Notes under the pieces: model-generated
Database searches by the model: none
Told to the model about the DNA's origin: nothing
What the model saw: only the letters and a program-made list of their open reading frames with translations
Translations under genes and position numbers: made by a program
NCBI RefSeq assembly: GCF_005116675.2
Contig: NZ_CP050699.1
Span: 4,893,001-4,957,000 of the forward strand
DNA: 64,000 nt
Origin: Desulfosediminicola ganghwensis
GTDB lineage: Bacteria > Desulfobacterota > Desulfobulbia > Desulfobulbales > Desulfocapsaceae
Reading direction: 5' to 3'
Shown: piece by piece, positions 44,820-54,366 of the stretch
How the letters are laid out: every line of letters starts with the position of its first letter
Position numbering within the stretch: position 1 is the stretch's first letter

Positions 44820-45221
44820 CGCCATTCTGTTATCTCAAGTGCTACAATTCATACCAGCCATTCAGCCGATATCCGTTTTATGCATATATTGGCTGGATGG
44901 TTCTCTGACCATGCTTCATGCAATTTCTCTTGGCTATAGCTCGCCGCCTTATAGTATGCTATCTGGAGTTGATGCGGTCAGCCTGATTTGACCGTGATCA
45001 TTCCGTGATTCAACCGGCTAACACCCGGCAGGGCATAAATCCGCACACCGTAAACAGCCATATCGCTCAACCGAAAGTTTGGGACCCGAAACTGCCAGAC
45101 CTGATGATACATTCAGGTTAGTATCGAGTTCTCCTTTCACTCGCCCCCTACCGAGGCCCACAGCTTCACATTGCCCAGCCTCGGTTCAAGCACAATGTTG
45201 TTGTCAACCGGAGGTATTCCA
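44820..45221. other. Gap between ParA operon and pRiA4b-like gene
   Basis: 402 bases. An imperfect hairpin (CAGCC/GGCTG with flanking CCAT/ATGG arms, about 44858-44900) may end the parA operon. Nothing else is seen. Confidence 0.3.
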
Positions 45222-45839
45222 ATGACAGTTATCCAGCACGATTTTCGTAAAAAAACTGAACAGGATGTCTCCAGTGACACTCCCAAAGTCATCCCGGGTT
45301 ACAGACTCAAACTGGAGTTAGGCTTTTCGTCTCCACCTGTCTGGCGGGAATTGGATCTCTGCGGCTCATTATCTCTCGGTGACTTGAGCAAAATAATACA
45401 GATCTGTTTCGGCTGGAACAATGAACCGGGCCATCTTTTTCTTGTTGGGAAAATATTTTACGGGCCCCGAACTGCCAATGGCAGGCAAGATATTGGTGAC
45501 GAAGCCAAGACCAAACTCTATCAACTTGAAGATGTGATGCCTTTCATTTTCACCTATCTGCACGATCACGGCGGGGGCTGGGAATGCGAGATCACCCTGC
45601 AGGAAATATTTACCGAAGGTGTTAACTCACGCCAACCGGTGCTGCATGATAGCGATCGTGCCAACCCACCTCTGGGCATAGATGATATTCATGAGTATAT
45701 TGAACTACTCAGACAAATTGAACTCGAACCTGCTAACCGTAGACCCTTGTTAGCCCGGCACGATATACAGCCCGATTTTGATCCGGCTCATTGCGACAAT
45801 GACGCGATAAATACGCTGCTGGCGTCATTCAACCCATGA
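45222..45839 (+). CDS. pRiA4b ORF-3-like protein
   Basis: 205 aa from ATG at 45222, preceded by GGAGGTATTCCA; upstream in-frame codons are untranslated. The family phrases are YRLKLELGFSSPPVWRELDLCGSLSLGDLSKIIQICFGW, in part, FTYLHDHGGGWECEITLQ and PLGIDDIHEYIELL. The family is found on plasmids and IS elements, and also in chromosomes; function is unknown. Its stop overlaps the next ATG (ATGA), implying coupling to the esterase. Confidence 0.85.
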   Translation: MTVIQHDFRKKTEQDVSSDTPKVIPGYRLKLELGFSSPPVWRELDLCGSLSLGDLSKIIQICFGWNNEPGHLFLVGKIFYGPRTANGRQDIGDEAKTKLYQLEDVMPFIFTYLHDHGGGWECEITLQEIFTEGVNSRQPVLHDSDRANPPLGIDDIHEYIELLRQIELEPANRRPLLARHDIQPDFDPAHCDNDAINTLLASFNP

Positions 45840-46561
45840 GCGGTACCTATGCTCATGGCAAACCAGCGACACCGAAAACTTTAACTTTTGAGAATCGAAT
45901 GCACTACCTGAATCCGATCCAGATCGAAACAACTCCCACGCCTGACAGCGCTGTCATCCTGCTGCATGGTCTTGGGGCTGATGGCAATGATTTCGCACCC
46001 ATTATTCCCGAATTGCAATTACCTGACGACATCGGAATCCGCTTCATCTTCCCTCACGCTCCAAGTATGCCGGTGACTATAAATGGCGGATTTGTCATGC
46101 CTGCCTGGTACGACATTCTGGAAATGAACATTGACCGCAAGGTGGATCATAAACAATTAATGGCCTCTGCCGGTTATATCGACGACCTTATTGAAGAACA
46201 GGTTAAGACAGGTATCCAGAGTGAAAGAATCATCCTTGCCGGTTTTTCCCAGGGAGGGGCTGTAGCATACCAATGCTGCCTTTCATCCAAACGCTCTCTT
46301 GGCGGACTGCTTGCGATGTCCACGTACTTCGCCACCAGTGATGACATTCAACTGAGTGAGGCGAATAGAAACATCCCAATAGAAATACATCACGGCACAC
46401 ATGACCCGGTAGTCCCCGAGGCCCTGGGTAAAAAGGCACATACCCTGCTCCAACAAAAAGGGTATGCTGCAAACTATCGCAGCTATCCCATGGAACACAG
46501 CCTGTGCCTCGAACAAATACAGGACATTTCTGCCTGGCTGCAGCAAACTCTGAAGAAATAA
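45836..46561 (+). CDS. Carboxylesterase/phospholipase-type alpha/beta hydrolase
   Basis: 241 aa by the ATG that overlaps the preceding stop; an internal ATG at 45899 (MHYLNPIQIE) gives 220 aa, the usual family size, so the true start is uncertain. The motifs are VILLHGLGADGNDF (oxyanion region), PHAPSMPVTINGGFVMPAWYDI, GFSQGGAVAY (nucleophile Ser in GxSxG), HGTHDPVVP (Asp) and PMEHSLCLEQI (His). It hydrolyses esters, with broad or acyl-protein/lysophospholipid specificity in relatives. Cytoplasmic. Confidence 0.9.
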   Translation: MSGTYAHGKPATPKTLTFENRMHYLNPIQIETTPTPDSAVILLHGLGADGNDFAPIIPELQLPDDIGIRFIFPHAPSMPVTINGGFVMPAWYDILEMNIDRKVDHKQLMASAGYIDDLIEEQVKTGIQSERIILAGFSQGGAVAYQCCLSSKRSLGGLLAMSTYFATSDDIQLSEANRNIPIEIHHGTHDPVVPEALGKKAHTLLQQKGYAANYRSYPMEHSLCLEQIQDISAWLQQTLKK

Positions 46562-46898
46562 TCCACCACAGGGATTACCTGTTAGCTTGCCGCCTCCGGC
46601 AATTATGATATCTTTAAAAACAGTACAGGAACCAGCCCGGAACTCTCATCAGGACAGGGGGACATTATGGCAAAATCGGGCTGGGACCAGTCGGGAGTTC
46701 GACGAACGGATTGATACTACTTTAATTTTCGATCTTCCAACTGGCAAAATTGTATAGGGCTCTTCCCATTCCCGTTATGATGACTGCCAAATTTGCCCCT
46801 ATTCCTCACCAGTTCTTGCTGAGTTTCAAGGGTAATGAACATTTTAAACAGCATAACTACCGCAACCTGTAAGCGGCTATTCTGCTTATTTTGTGACG
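46562..46898. other. Gap between esterase gene and small membrane protein gene
   Basis: 337 bases. A hairpin TTGCCG-CCTC-CGGCAA (46587-46602) 25 bases after the esterase stop could be a weak terminator without a U-run. Nothing else. Confidence 0.35.
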
Positions 46899-47180
46899 TT
46901 ATAGCGGCAGGTAATTAATTCCAGCATAGACCAAAACAGCTATGAGCAAAGCTATCAGATAGACCTGATACGTGAAGAGACTTGTAAAGAATGAACGGAT
47001 CAATAAATCCATCTTGTTTTCAATAGTGGCAGTCCCCTGTTTAACTTTCAATTCATTGCGGGTTAGCTGCCCCCATGCCTTTTTTTTATAAAAAATTGGT
47101 GTAAAGCCGGCAAGCAAAGCATAACCAACCGCAACACCAAAAAATGAGTACAGAAACACCTCTAGAAAATTCAACTCCAT
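46899..47180 (-). CDS. 93-aa membrane protein with two spans
   Basis: 93 aa. ATG at 47180 is preceded by AAGGAGGAGCTACTCT, a strong ribosome binding site. Two hydrophobic segments (LEVFLYSFFGVAVGYALLAGF, about 5-25, in part, and VYLIALLIAVLVYAGINY, about 72-90) flank a soluble loop with many charged residues (YKKKAWGQLTRNELKVKQG). No family is recognised. It stands alone. Confidence 0.7.
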   Translation of the reverse strand: MELNFLEVFLYSFFGVAVGYALLAGFTPIFYKKKAWGQLTRNELKVKQGTATIENKMDLLIRSFFTSLFTYQVYLIALLIAVLVYAGINYLPL

Positions 47181-47490
47181 AGAGTAGCTCCTCCTTTTTT
47201 ATAGAACATAAAAAGACATCTTTGAGATTGGTTAAAAGTTCTGAAATGACCAATCATATTGAGAATAGGTTCTAAAACGCGAAATCAACCGCTACACACT
47301 TTTCTCTAACTTACAATTCCATTCATACCATGTATTTGAGTTGTTGAAAATTGAATTCAATCAAGGCAGAAACAGTTCATCCGAAACGTAAAACAGAGAC
47401 AAAGAAGCCTATATGAAGTATAGGATTTTAGTAGAATTATTAAAATAGCGCAGCTTCCATTCCGCATCCGTCCACGAGGAGGCATTTCTT
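47181..47490. other. Divergent gap, small membrane protein / MetE-like gene
   Basis: 310 AT-rich bases. No cobalamin or SAM riboswitch consensus, promoter or ORF could be supported. Confidence 0.35.
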
Positions 47491-48567
47491 ATGATTACAC
47501 CAAACTGCCGACCACTTCTTATTGGCAGCCTACCAATTACCAATCATCAGCAAGCCGCTGACATTATACTTCGTTACACACCGGAAATACCTCTTTGGCC
47601 ACAACTGCCGAAGAATCCTCGCGAGGGTATGGTCCGACAATTTCTCACAGGATTTCCAGGACTGATAGACAGCAATAAAGGCTTCTGGATAGACACCGAG
47701 GCAGAGGACTTCGCTGTTTCCATGACAGCCTTTTATGAAGAATATATGGCTGTGGAAGCAAACCACGATCTGCTGAAAGATTCTCGTTTTAGACTGGCAG
47801 CAGATAGCGCATCGGGATTTTCTGTCTTACTGGATACCCTTCACTTGCGCAAGCACGATTCGTACACGGTTAAAGGACAGGTTACCGGGCCGATAACCAC
47901 TGGCATTGGCGCTAAAACCGGACAAGGAGAATCTATTTTTTATGATGACAACCTCAGGGACATGCTGGTCAAACATCTCACGATGAAAGGATGCTGGCAG
48001 GCCAGGCAAATCCAACAGCGAGCCAAGATAAAAACTCCGATCATTTTTATTGATGAACCTGCAATGGTGAGTTTCGGCTCGAGCGCCTTTGTTGGTATTA
48101 CCAGAGAATTGGTTACCGAATCTATGTCAGAAATTATTTCCGGCATAAGGGCAACTGGCGCCCTGGTTGGTGTCCACATCTGTGCTAATGGTGACTGGGC
48201 TCCTGTTCTGCAATCAAAGGCAGATATTATTAGTTTCGATGCGTATAGTTATTTTGAAAATTTGCTTCTCTTTAAAGAGGAGCTTACCAGTTTCCTCCAA
48301 AGAGGCGGTATTCTTGCCTGGGGAATTGTTCCGACCGGCGATCCTGAAATCATATCCAAAGAAACTGTTACATCACTGCTCGACAAATTTAAAACCCAAC
48401 TCAACCAACTTACCGCCTTAGGATTTGTAAAGGAGAGTCTCCTTCAACGGGTCTTCATAACTCCTTCTTGTGGAACCGGCTCACTGCCTTTGAATACAGC
48501 TCTGGATGTTCTTGAAATGAACAGCACACTCTCTTATGAGATACAGAAGAAGTTCATGACTCCATGA
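47491..48567 (+). CDS. MetE/UROD-superfamily methyltransferase-like protein
   Basis: 358 aa. GAGGAGG lies before the ATG. The fold resembles the C-terminal catalytic barrel of cobalamin-independent methionine synthase. Zinc-site features are present: VGVHICANGDW supplies His-x-Cys (H226-x-C228 region) and TPSCGTGSLP supplies a later Cys. Other landmarks are PLLIGSLPITNHQQAADIIL, VKGQVTGPITTG and IFIDEPAMVSFG. It lacks the N-terminal half of MetE, as in core-type MetE enzymes that take methyl groups from corrinoid proteins. Its methyl donor and acceptor are unknown. It stands alone between AT-rich gaps. Confidence 0.8.
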   Translation: MITPNCRPLLIGSLPITNHQQAADIILRYTPEIPLWPQLPKNPREGMVRQFLTGFPGLIDSNKGFWIDTEAEDFAVSMTAFYEEYMAVEANHDLLKDSRFRLAADSASGFSVLLDTLHLRKHDSYTVKGQVTGPITTGIGAKTGQGESIFYDDNLRDMLVKHLTMKGCWQARQIQQRAKIKTPIIFIDEPAMVSFGSSAFVGITRELVTESMSEIISGIRATGALVGVHICANGDWAPVLQSKADIISFDAYSYFENLLLFKEELTSFLQRGGILAWGIVPTGDPEIISKETVTSLLDKFKTQLNQLTALGFVKESLLQRVFITPSCGTGSLPLNTALDVLEMNSTLSYEIQKKFMTP

Positions 48568-49357
48568 ATGAGAATTGCTGTATTCTCTCAAATCGAACCT
48601 TTCGGGTGGGAATCAGGGATAACCTCACGTCATATATAAAAGTCGTATTTCATTCACTTAGCTGCCAAGCATTATTTTCGATATCCATGAGATAACCCGG
48701 CATGCGAACCAGCGTGGACTGCGCAGAAGGACCTTGCCCGCTCAGCTTTCTGACCTTTAAGACTATTATGTATTTCATTTTCACTGCTGCCCTCTGCCTA
48801 AAGGTTATATTCCCCGTCAGTGATGTGAATTCACTAGTGTAACTCCATAAATTGCCCTACTCAGGATATCATATTGAATAAGAATCTATACATCAGGAAT
48901 ATTTTCAAGCAGACCAGGTAATCCTATTCGTGGTCCTTCCCCTAAAAACACTCATTTTTATATAGTATCGACCGACATAAGTTGTAATCCAGCGCTTCGT
49001 TGCATGGAGAATTCCAAGCACAAAAGCCCAAAACCAGCAAATCTTATATACTGTTTTATTACAGATTTTTAAGAAACATATATGAATCACTAGCCTTCCT
49101 TTTGCCTGCCAACGCACTTGGCCCGGCAGCCCCTATATCGCGCAACTACCTCTAAATATGAAAAAAATATATTTCCTGTCTTTAATAAAGGTTCAAAAGT
49201 ACATTGTAATTGTAATCTTTTCGAATCACTTTTTTAAAATATAGACCCGTTTACAGTAATATTTTCCTTGAAAATTTCTTGCATAGTTGAAAAACTATAT
49301 TATCATTAAGAAATATTTCAGGCCCGATTCATACACAACATTTTATAAGGATATATC
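48568..49357. other. Long AT-rich region upstream of the H-NS-type gene
   Basis: 790 bases, notably AT-rich toward 49150-49350. It holds the H-NS promoter (49279-49306). No gene with a ribosome binding site was found; the open frame at 48905-49117 (-) is judged random. Confidence 0.4.
49279..49306 (+). promoter_or_regulatory. Promoter of the H-NS-type gene with palindromic spacer
   Basis: TTGCAT (49279-49284), 16-base spacer, TATCAT (49301-49306). The spacer contains ATAGTT-GAAA-AACTAT (49283-49298), a perfect 6-base palindrome that could be an operator. Confidence 0.5.
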
Positions 49358-49753
49358 ATGGAAGAATTCATCAAAGTTATAACCCACGCACGTCGTTTCA
49401 AAAGTGCAACCAAAGAAATGACAATCGAGCAACTTGAAGAAATTAAAGCCAAGCTTGATAAGATCATCGAAGACAGATTGGAGCAGGAAGAAGAGTTTAA
49501 ACGTGCCGATGCAGAGCGTCTTGAAAAAATTGCGAAATATCGGGAGATGATGGCAGCCGATGGCATTAAATTAGATGATCTGGTAACCGACGCACCAGTC
49601 AAGAAAGGTAAAAGAGCACCAAGACCACCTAAATACGAGATCATGAATGAAGCAGGTGAGCGTATTACCTGGACAGGTCAAGGTCGCATGCCAAATGTCT
49701 TTAAAGCACGCGTAGACGCAGGTGAGTCCCTGGAGAACTTCCTGATCAAATAA
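49358..49753 (+). CDS. H-NS-family nucleoid-associated protein
   Basis: 131 aa. The N-terminal coiled-coil oligomerisation region (about 1-70, rich in E/K/L: EQLEEIKAKLDKIIEDRLEQ) is followed by a basic linker (PVKKGKRAPRPPKY). The C-terminal DNA-binding domain is YEIMNEAGERITWTGQGRMPNVFKARV, in part, with the TWTGQGR.P core that inserts in the AT-rich minor groove. It would silence AT-rich, often horizontally acquired DNA. Its own upstream region is AT-rich, suggesting autoregulation. AAGGATATATC precedes the ATG. H-NS homologues are best known from beta- and gamma-Proteobacteria, so its presence in this background is notable. Confidence 0.92.
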   Translation: MEEFIKVITHARRFKSATKEMTIEQLEEIKAKLDKIIEDRLEQEEEFKRADAERLEKIAKYREMMAADGIKLDDLVTDAPVKKGKRAPRPPKYEIMNEAGERITWTGQGRMPNVFKARVDAGESLENFLIK

Positions 49754-49790
49754 GGATGTTCCTGACCTAGGTACTGTTGGTCACAGACAC

Positions 49791-49850
49791 AAAGCCGTTC
49801 CCTCTATCGTCTGAGTCATTCGTGATAGAGGCTGAATGGCTTTATTTTTT
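49791..49850 (+). terminator. Terminator of the H-NS-type gene
   Basis: AAAGCC, TTC and CTCTATC arms pair with GATAGAG, GAA and GGCTTT in one long interrupted stem, followed by ATTTTTTT. It starts 38 bases after the stop codon. Confidence 0.8.
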
Positions 49851-49984
49851 TGAAGCAACACCGTATTTCATAAAAAGCACCAGCAGTTACGTCAGCAAAA
49901 GACGCGGAAAAAAGCACCTTCAAATAATAAGATTGATAACAACTCATCTCAATTACGCACCTGCATATCTCCACGAAAACAGTT

Positions 49985-50719
49985 TCACATTGCGACTTCC
50001 CATTCCCGTAATTTTTTACGACTCTCCCTCCAATCTGGCAAAAACGCTTCAACCAATCCCCAGAATCGGGCATTGTGTTTCCGCTCATGTAGATGCACAA
50101 GTTCATGGACCACTACATATTCAAGACATTCAGGCGGCAACTTGGCAAGATCCAGATTTAGCCAGATCCTTCGCTTGACGATGTTACAACTCCCCCACCG
50201 CGTCTTCATACGGCGTATTCTCCACTCATTGAGTTCAACCCCAATAACCGGCAACCAACTCTTAAGCAATTCAGGTATTTTCAACTTAAGATGATACCGA
50301 TACCAGCCATTGACGAGATTCTCCAACTCACTAACCGATAACACATTCTTTGATTGAACAATGATTTTGCCATCATCATGGAAATTCAGACTATCTTTTC
50401 CTGCGTTATAGCGTACTTCGACAGGATATTTACATCCCTTAAAGAATATTTCGGCATCGGTATTCTTTTTTGTTTTATTTTCGGCTACTTCACGTTGTAA
50501 CAAGGACTGTTTTTCACATATCCATTGATATTTCGCTCGAATGAGTTCAATTATTGTGTAATCAGATACCCCCACTGGTGCGGACACAACAACATTGCCC
50601 GCTGGTGATTTGATCCGAAGATTAATGTTTTTAATCTTTTTCCAGAAAACCTCCACCTGGATATTATCGACTTTAATAGTCTTGCTTTTCACAACTCGAG
50701 GCCTTCTCACGTATCTCAC
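49985..50719 (-). CDS. YgjP-type metallopeptidase (DUF45/M48-like)
   Basis: 244 aa. The zinc motif is VVHELVHLHERKHNARFWGLVE (HELVH.....H), with the downstream family Glu. Upstream RIRRMKTRWGSCNIVKRRIWLNLDLA.LPPE is the YgjP signature (RWGSC). Proteins of this family are predicted metal-dependent hydrolases and often sit near restriction or defence genes; none is seen here. The start is uncertain: GTG at 50719 or 50710, both weakly supported. It converges on the H-NS gene, with its stop 232 bases past that gene's stop. Confidence 0.87.
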   Translation of the reverse strand: MRYVRRPRVVKSKTIKVDNIQVEVFWKKIKNINLRIKSPAGNVVVSAPVGVSDYTIIELIRAKYQWICEKQSLLQREVAENKTKKNTDAEIFFKGCKYPVEVRYNAGKDSLNFHDDGKIIVQSKNVLSVSELENLVNGWYRYHLKLKIPELLKSWLPVIGVELNEWRIRRMKTRWGSCNIVKRRIWLNLDLAKLPPECLEYVVVHELVHLHERKHNARFWGLVEAFLPDWRESRKKLREWEVAM

Positions 50720-51472
50720 TTTAAAAAAATTATTGGATTTTCACTGTTATGCGGCAAAGACATTGTAGGTGCAATCCAATTAAAACCAATAATCTGTACC
50801 ACATCCTTTTGACGCCCTTCAACAATTGCCGGACCCCTTCAACGAACTACACGAAAATCGACACAATACCCCTTTAGTTTCCCACACAGTGCTCATACCC
50901 AAGCCATTGTCTTCAAGCTTTTCAAACCATATTGAACACTGGTTTCACATCTTTTCAAGCAATGTTCGACGGAATAATTCTTACAACTTTACAGGAAACG
51001 ACACTCCCAAAACACAAAAAAGCCCAGCTTGAAAACAAACCGGGCAAAGTCAACTCAGACGAAGATACCCTCCTCATGGGTGAAAGAACCACAATACTCA
51101 ACAATTTTGATCCGATCTACCTCGTATTAAATTAAACCTTTCCAACTATAAAATTGTATCTAATTACCACAAAACTTCAGTTTAAGATTTGTGAGGGGAT
51201 AGGAGAAAGGGGGGAGGAGGGAACTACATCATAAACGGCTCTAATTTATTACATTGCATTTTTTGATTTAATATCAGGTAAATAAGTTAACGAGAGTATT
51301 GGTTCAGCATACACCGCTTATACGCCTGACTCCTGGTCACTCCCTGCTTGAGCCTCGGCGGTCATCAAAATGAATCTTAACCAGGCAGATTACGAAGGCT
51401 TATAACCACAAAGGTCGAAGCTGAGATCGCTTGAACTGATGAGACGCTGGGGAGGGGCAGATAGCCTGTGTA
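50720..51472. other. Gap between YgjP-type gene and signalling cluster
   Basis: 753 bases. A purine-rich tract (about 51192-51227, many G/A) is the only striking composition. No supported ORF, RNA or mobile element remnant was found, and no terminator for the signalling operon could be placed. Confidence 0.35.
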
Positions 51473-52153
51473 TTATGCCATAGAAGAACTGTGTGGCAAT
51501 TTTACCAGTATACCATCGTTCTCAGTCTGCACCTTCGCACTGACTTCCGCGATAATCAAGGCCAGGGATCTATCTTCAGGCAGCTTTGAAAAGTTTGCCC
51601 CCTGTTGTGCAGTTACCTGGAATCGTAAAACCGCAACTTCTTCTTCATCCTCAGAGCGATACACCTCGCACTTCACGACACTACCAGCACCAGCTTCCTG
51701 GTATAGATGCCTTAAACAGAGATAGATGAGAGTATACACCATCTGCGGTTTTGTGGTTATAATCACCGGGTCCACGCTTTCCAGGCCCACAGAAATCTCC
51801 GAGGAGTCCGCCTTACGGCCCGTCAGGGTTATCATTACCTGCAGAGATTCAACGAGGTCTATCGCTGCCACAGGCTCATCACCGCTATGGGCGAACCTGT
51901 TCAGCTTTTTCATCAGGTTATTGGTTCTTCGCACTTGAGAAGCTATTGAAGTTACAGATCGTTTAACCCGCTCGGCAGGTAATTCACCGTCCTCTCCGAC
52001 CATCAATACCAGATCATCCAGATAGCCTGCATTCTCGTTGATCACAGCTAATGAATTATTCACCTCGTGAGTAACCATTGCCGATACCTCAGCAACCACA
52101 TCAAGGCAGACTTTCTCTGCAGTATATATTCCACTCATGCTTTCTACACCCAT
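51473..52153 (-). CDS. Degenerate histidine-kinase-like protein (DHp with intact His)
   Basis: 226 aa. The DHp-type motif VTHEVNNSLAVINENAGYLD carries the phosphorylatable His (about residue 29). A HATPase-like region follows, but the boxes are broken: the N-box reads YTLIYLCLRHLYQEAGAG, lacking Asn, and no DxGxG box is found before SLALIIAEVSAKVQ. It therefore probably cannot bind ATP and may act as a phosphotransfer or scaffold protein for the neighbouring receiver proteins. It is the last gene of the NifX-like, kinase, receiver operon, 57 bases after the receiver gene. Start codon choice (52153 or 52138) is uncertain. Confidence 0.75.
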   Translation of the reverse strand: MGVESMSGIYTAEKVCLDVVAEVSAMVTHEVNNSLAVINENAGYLDDLVLMVGEDGELPAERVKRSVTSIASQVRRTNNLMKKLNRFAHSGDEPVAAIDLVESLQVMITLTGRKADSSEISVGLESVDPVIITTKPQMVYTLIYLCLRHLYQEAGAGSVVKCEVYRSEDEEEVAVLRFQVTAQQGANFSKLPEDRSLALIIAEVSAKVQTENDGILVKLPHSSSMA

Positions 52154-52210
52154 GTTATTGAACCAGCATTTGATCGATATCCAATCTGCCAGGAAGCTGT
52201 AATTGCCAGA

Positions 52211-52651
52211 TCATCCCTGCCGGTGAGCATCCCGAACCACTTCAATCAACTTATTCAGGTCAACCGGTTTCATAAGATAATCAAAAGCACCCAGCTCCAT
52301 CCCTTCTCTTCCAGCTTCGAAAGAACCATGCCCTGTAAGAATTATCACCTTGAGGTCAGAATATTTTTTGCGTAGTTGAGCCAGTACTTCCAATCCATCC
52401 AGATCCGGCATTTTCAAGTCGAGCACCATCACATCCGGCATTGCCTCCTCAACTGCTGCAATGGCCTCTGTCCCACTCGCAACGGTAGTAACGTCGAAGT
52501 TCCTTAGCTCCAGTCGAGCTAACAGAGTTGCAGCAAACTCTTGTTCATCATCAGCAATAAGAAGTTTGATTTTAGGGGGCTCAGCCTCATTCAATCCTGA
52601 TTCAGACATTTTGTGTTTATCATCACTTGTAGAGTTCATCCGCACCTTCAT
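52211..52651 (-). CDS. Single-domain response regulator
   Basis: 146 aa. A receiver domain fills residues 27-145 after a polar N-terminal tail: IADDEQEF (acid pair), MVLDLKMPDLDGLE (phospho-Asp), IILTGHGS (Thr) and LMKPVD (Lys). No output domain. ATG overlaps the stop codon of the upstream histidine kinase (ATGA), so it is the cognate receiver by position. Downstream output must involve another protein, for example the sigma54 activator or the degenerate DHp protein. Confidence 0.92.
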   Translation of the reverse strand: MKVRMNSTSDDKHKMSESGLNEAEPPKIKLLIADDEQEFAATLLARLELRNFDVTTVASGTEAIAAVEEAMPDVMVLDLKMPDLDGLEVLAQLRKKYSDLKVIILTGHGSFEAGREGMELGAFDYLMKPVDLNKLIEVVRDAHRQG

Positions 52652-54366
52652 ACTGATTCATTATTAATTGGTAAAGTAATTGTGAATGCTGTCCCTTTTC
52701 CAACCTGGGATCTTACGGTGATATCGCCACCTAGCTTCTTCACCAGACCATAGGTGATTGAGAGACCGAGGCCAGTACCTTTGCCTTGTTCTTTCGTGGT
52801 AAAAAACGGCTCGAAGATATGTGCAGCAACCTCCTCCGACATGCCCGCCCCATCATCCTGTATAACTACCCGAATATCTCCGGCTACCACATAACTGTTA
52901 ATGGAGACAAGGCCATCTTCACCGATGGCATCAATGGCATTGTTAATGATATTCAGGAAAATCTGCTGTAACTGAAACTTGTCACTCCTGAGCAAGGGAA
53001 GATCTTCATTTTTTTGCAGATCGACAGTTATTCTCTTTTTCACCATTGAGTTCTCAAGAAATTGCAGAACCTCGGTCAGCACGTCACAGACCTGAAGAGT
53101 CTCCAGCCTGTTATCACCCCGGCGAGCGAAACCAAGCAAGCGATGGGTAATAGTTTTACAGCGCCCTACACTGGTATTGATACCTTCAAGATTTTTCAGG
53201 ATCACACCCTTATACTGAAAATCTTCCCCCATAAGCAGCAGGTCTTCAATCAGCCCGGACTTTTGATCGATTATAGCAAGCGGGTTATTTATCTCATGGC
53301 CGACACCGGCAGCCAGACGACCGATTGAGGCAAGCTTATTGGTGTGTTCGGCCTCTTTCAGCATCGTCAGCTGTAACTCATCTGTTTTCTTTATCATATC
53401 AGTCAGTTTTTCAACCAACACAACGACCACCAGAATACCGGCCAGCATACAACTGAAAACAATGAGAAACAGTTTCTTTCTGAAATCCTGCCACTCTTCC
53501 TGCTGCAAATAGTGCTTTTTGAGAATGACCACAGACCAAGGCGTATCTTCAATGATGCCGATAGCCTCAAAGACATTTGCACCATCATCTAAAATGCCGG
53601 AGCGAATTCCCGCAGGTATTTCCTGACTGAAACGGGACAGGGTTTCACCATAGAACCTGGAAGAGGTCTGGAGAATTCCTTCATCGTCCACCAGAAACAC
53701 GTCATCGGTAGCTGCGGTCTTTATAGTGTCTATGAATTTTTGCAGAGTCGATGAGTCGATGGTCGCTCGCAACACCCAGACCTGTCTGGTAACCGGGTCG
53801 ATGGCACTTACTGCCACTGCAAAATGAGCGGCTTTGCGAAAACCTGTGGTTACCCGACTAATATGAACACCGCCATCAGCGATATCCCTGAACCACTTTT
53901 CATTGTGATAATCAGTGCCAGTCAATCCGTACGGACCGCTATAGGCTTGCTGGATTCCGTTGGCGTCGATTACCCCCAGATCTGCAAAAAAGCCGTAGTG
54001 GTACTGCATCCTCGATAGCAGTTCCTCCAGGTTTTGCTGATCGAGCAGCTCACCATAGCGATCCCCCTTTGTTGTAAACTGGATAGCGGACTTAAGACTA
54101 TCCACCATATGCTCTATAGAGTTCGTCGCACCGTCAAGTTGCCACTCAAGTTGTTCACGCTCCGATTTCTGTAGCAGGTCTTTATAGTAATAATAACTGA
54201 GGCCTGCCACCATCAATAACGGTACCATGGCAATGCCCAGCATCGCTGCCATAAGGAGCGATTTCAGCTGCCGGTAATTTCTCTCTTTGGTCCCGAGATC
54301 CACCGGGCCCCGCATTGAATCTGGAATGAAGGCATCCAGCTTGCCTAAAATCTTCCGTATGCTCAT
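52648..54366 (-). CDS. Cache-domain sensor histidine kinase
   Basis: 572 aa. A membrane span (about 37-60), a periplasmic double-cache sensor (about 65-300; [26 protein letters not shown] has the cache signature, in part) and a second span (about 305-325) precede the kinase core. The H-box is [16 protein letters not shown]-box [16 protein letters not shown] boxes DDGAGM and [15 protein letters not shown]. It senses a small ligand outside the membrane and phosphorylates a receiver. Its ATG overlaps the NifX-like stop (ATGA) and its stop overlaps the next receiver gene. Confidence 0.93.
   Translation of the reverse strand: MSIRKILGKLDAFIPDSMRGPVDLGTKERNYRQLKSLLMAAMLGIAMVPLLMVAGLSYYYYKDLLQKSEREQLEWQLDGATNSIEHMVDSLKSAIQFTTKGDRYGELLDQQNLEELLSRMQYHYGFFADLGVIDANGIQQAYSGPYGLTGTDYHNEKWFRDIADGGVHISRVTTGFRKAAHFAVAVSAIDPVTRQVWVLRATIDSSTLQKFIDTIKTAATDDVFLVDDEGILQTSSRFYGETLSRFSQEIPAGIRSGILDDGANVFEAIGIIEDTPWSVVILKKHYLQQEEWQDFRKKLFLIVFSCMLAGILVVVVLVEKLTDMIKKTDELQLTMLKEAEHTNKLASIGRLAAGVGHEINNPLAIIDQKSGLIEDLLLMGEDFQYKGVILKNLEGINTSVGRCKTITHRLLGFARRGDNRLETLQVCDVLTEVLQFLENSMVKKRITVDLQKNEDLPLLRSDKFQLQQIFLNIINNAIDAIGEDGLVSINSYVVAGDIRVVIQDDGAGMSEEVAAHIFEPFFTTKEQGKGTGLGLSITYGLVKKLGGDITVRSQVGKGTAFTITLPINNESV

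Noticed and set aside
48905-49117. 70-aa minus-strand frame in the AT-rich gap before the H-NS gene
   Set aside because: No ribosome binding site and no similarity; in AT-rich DNA such a frame can be random.
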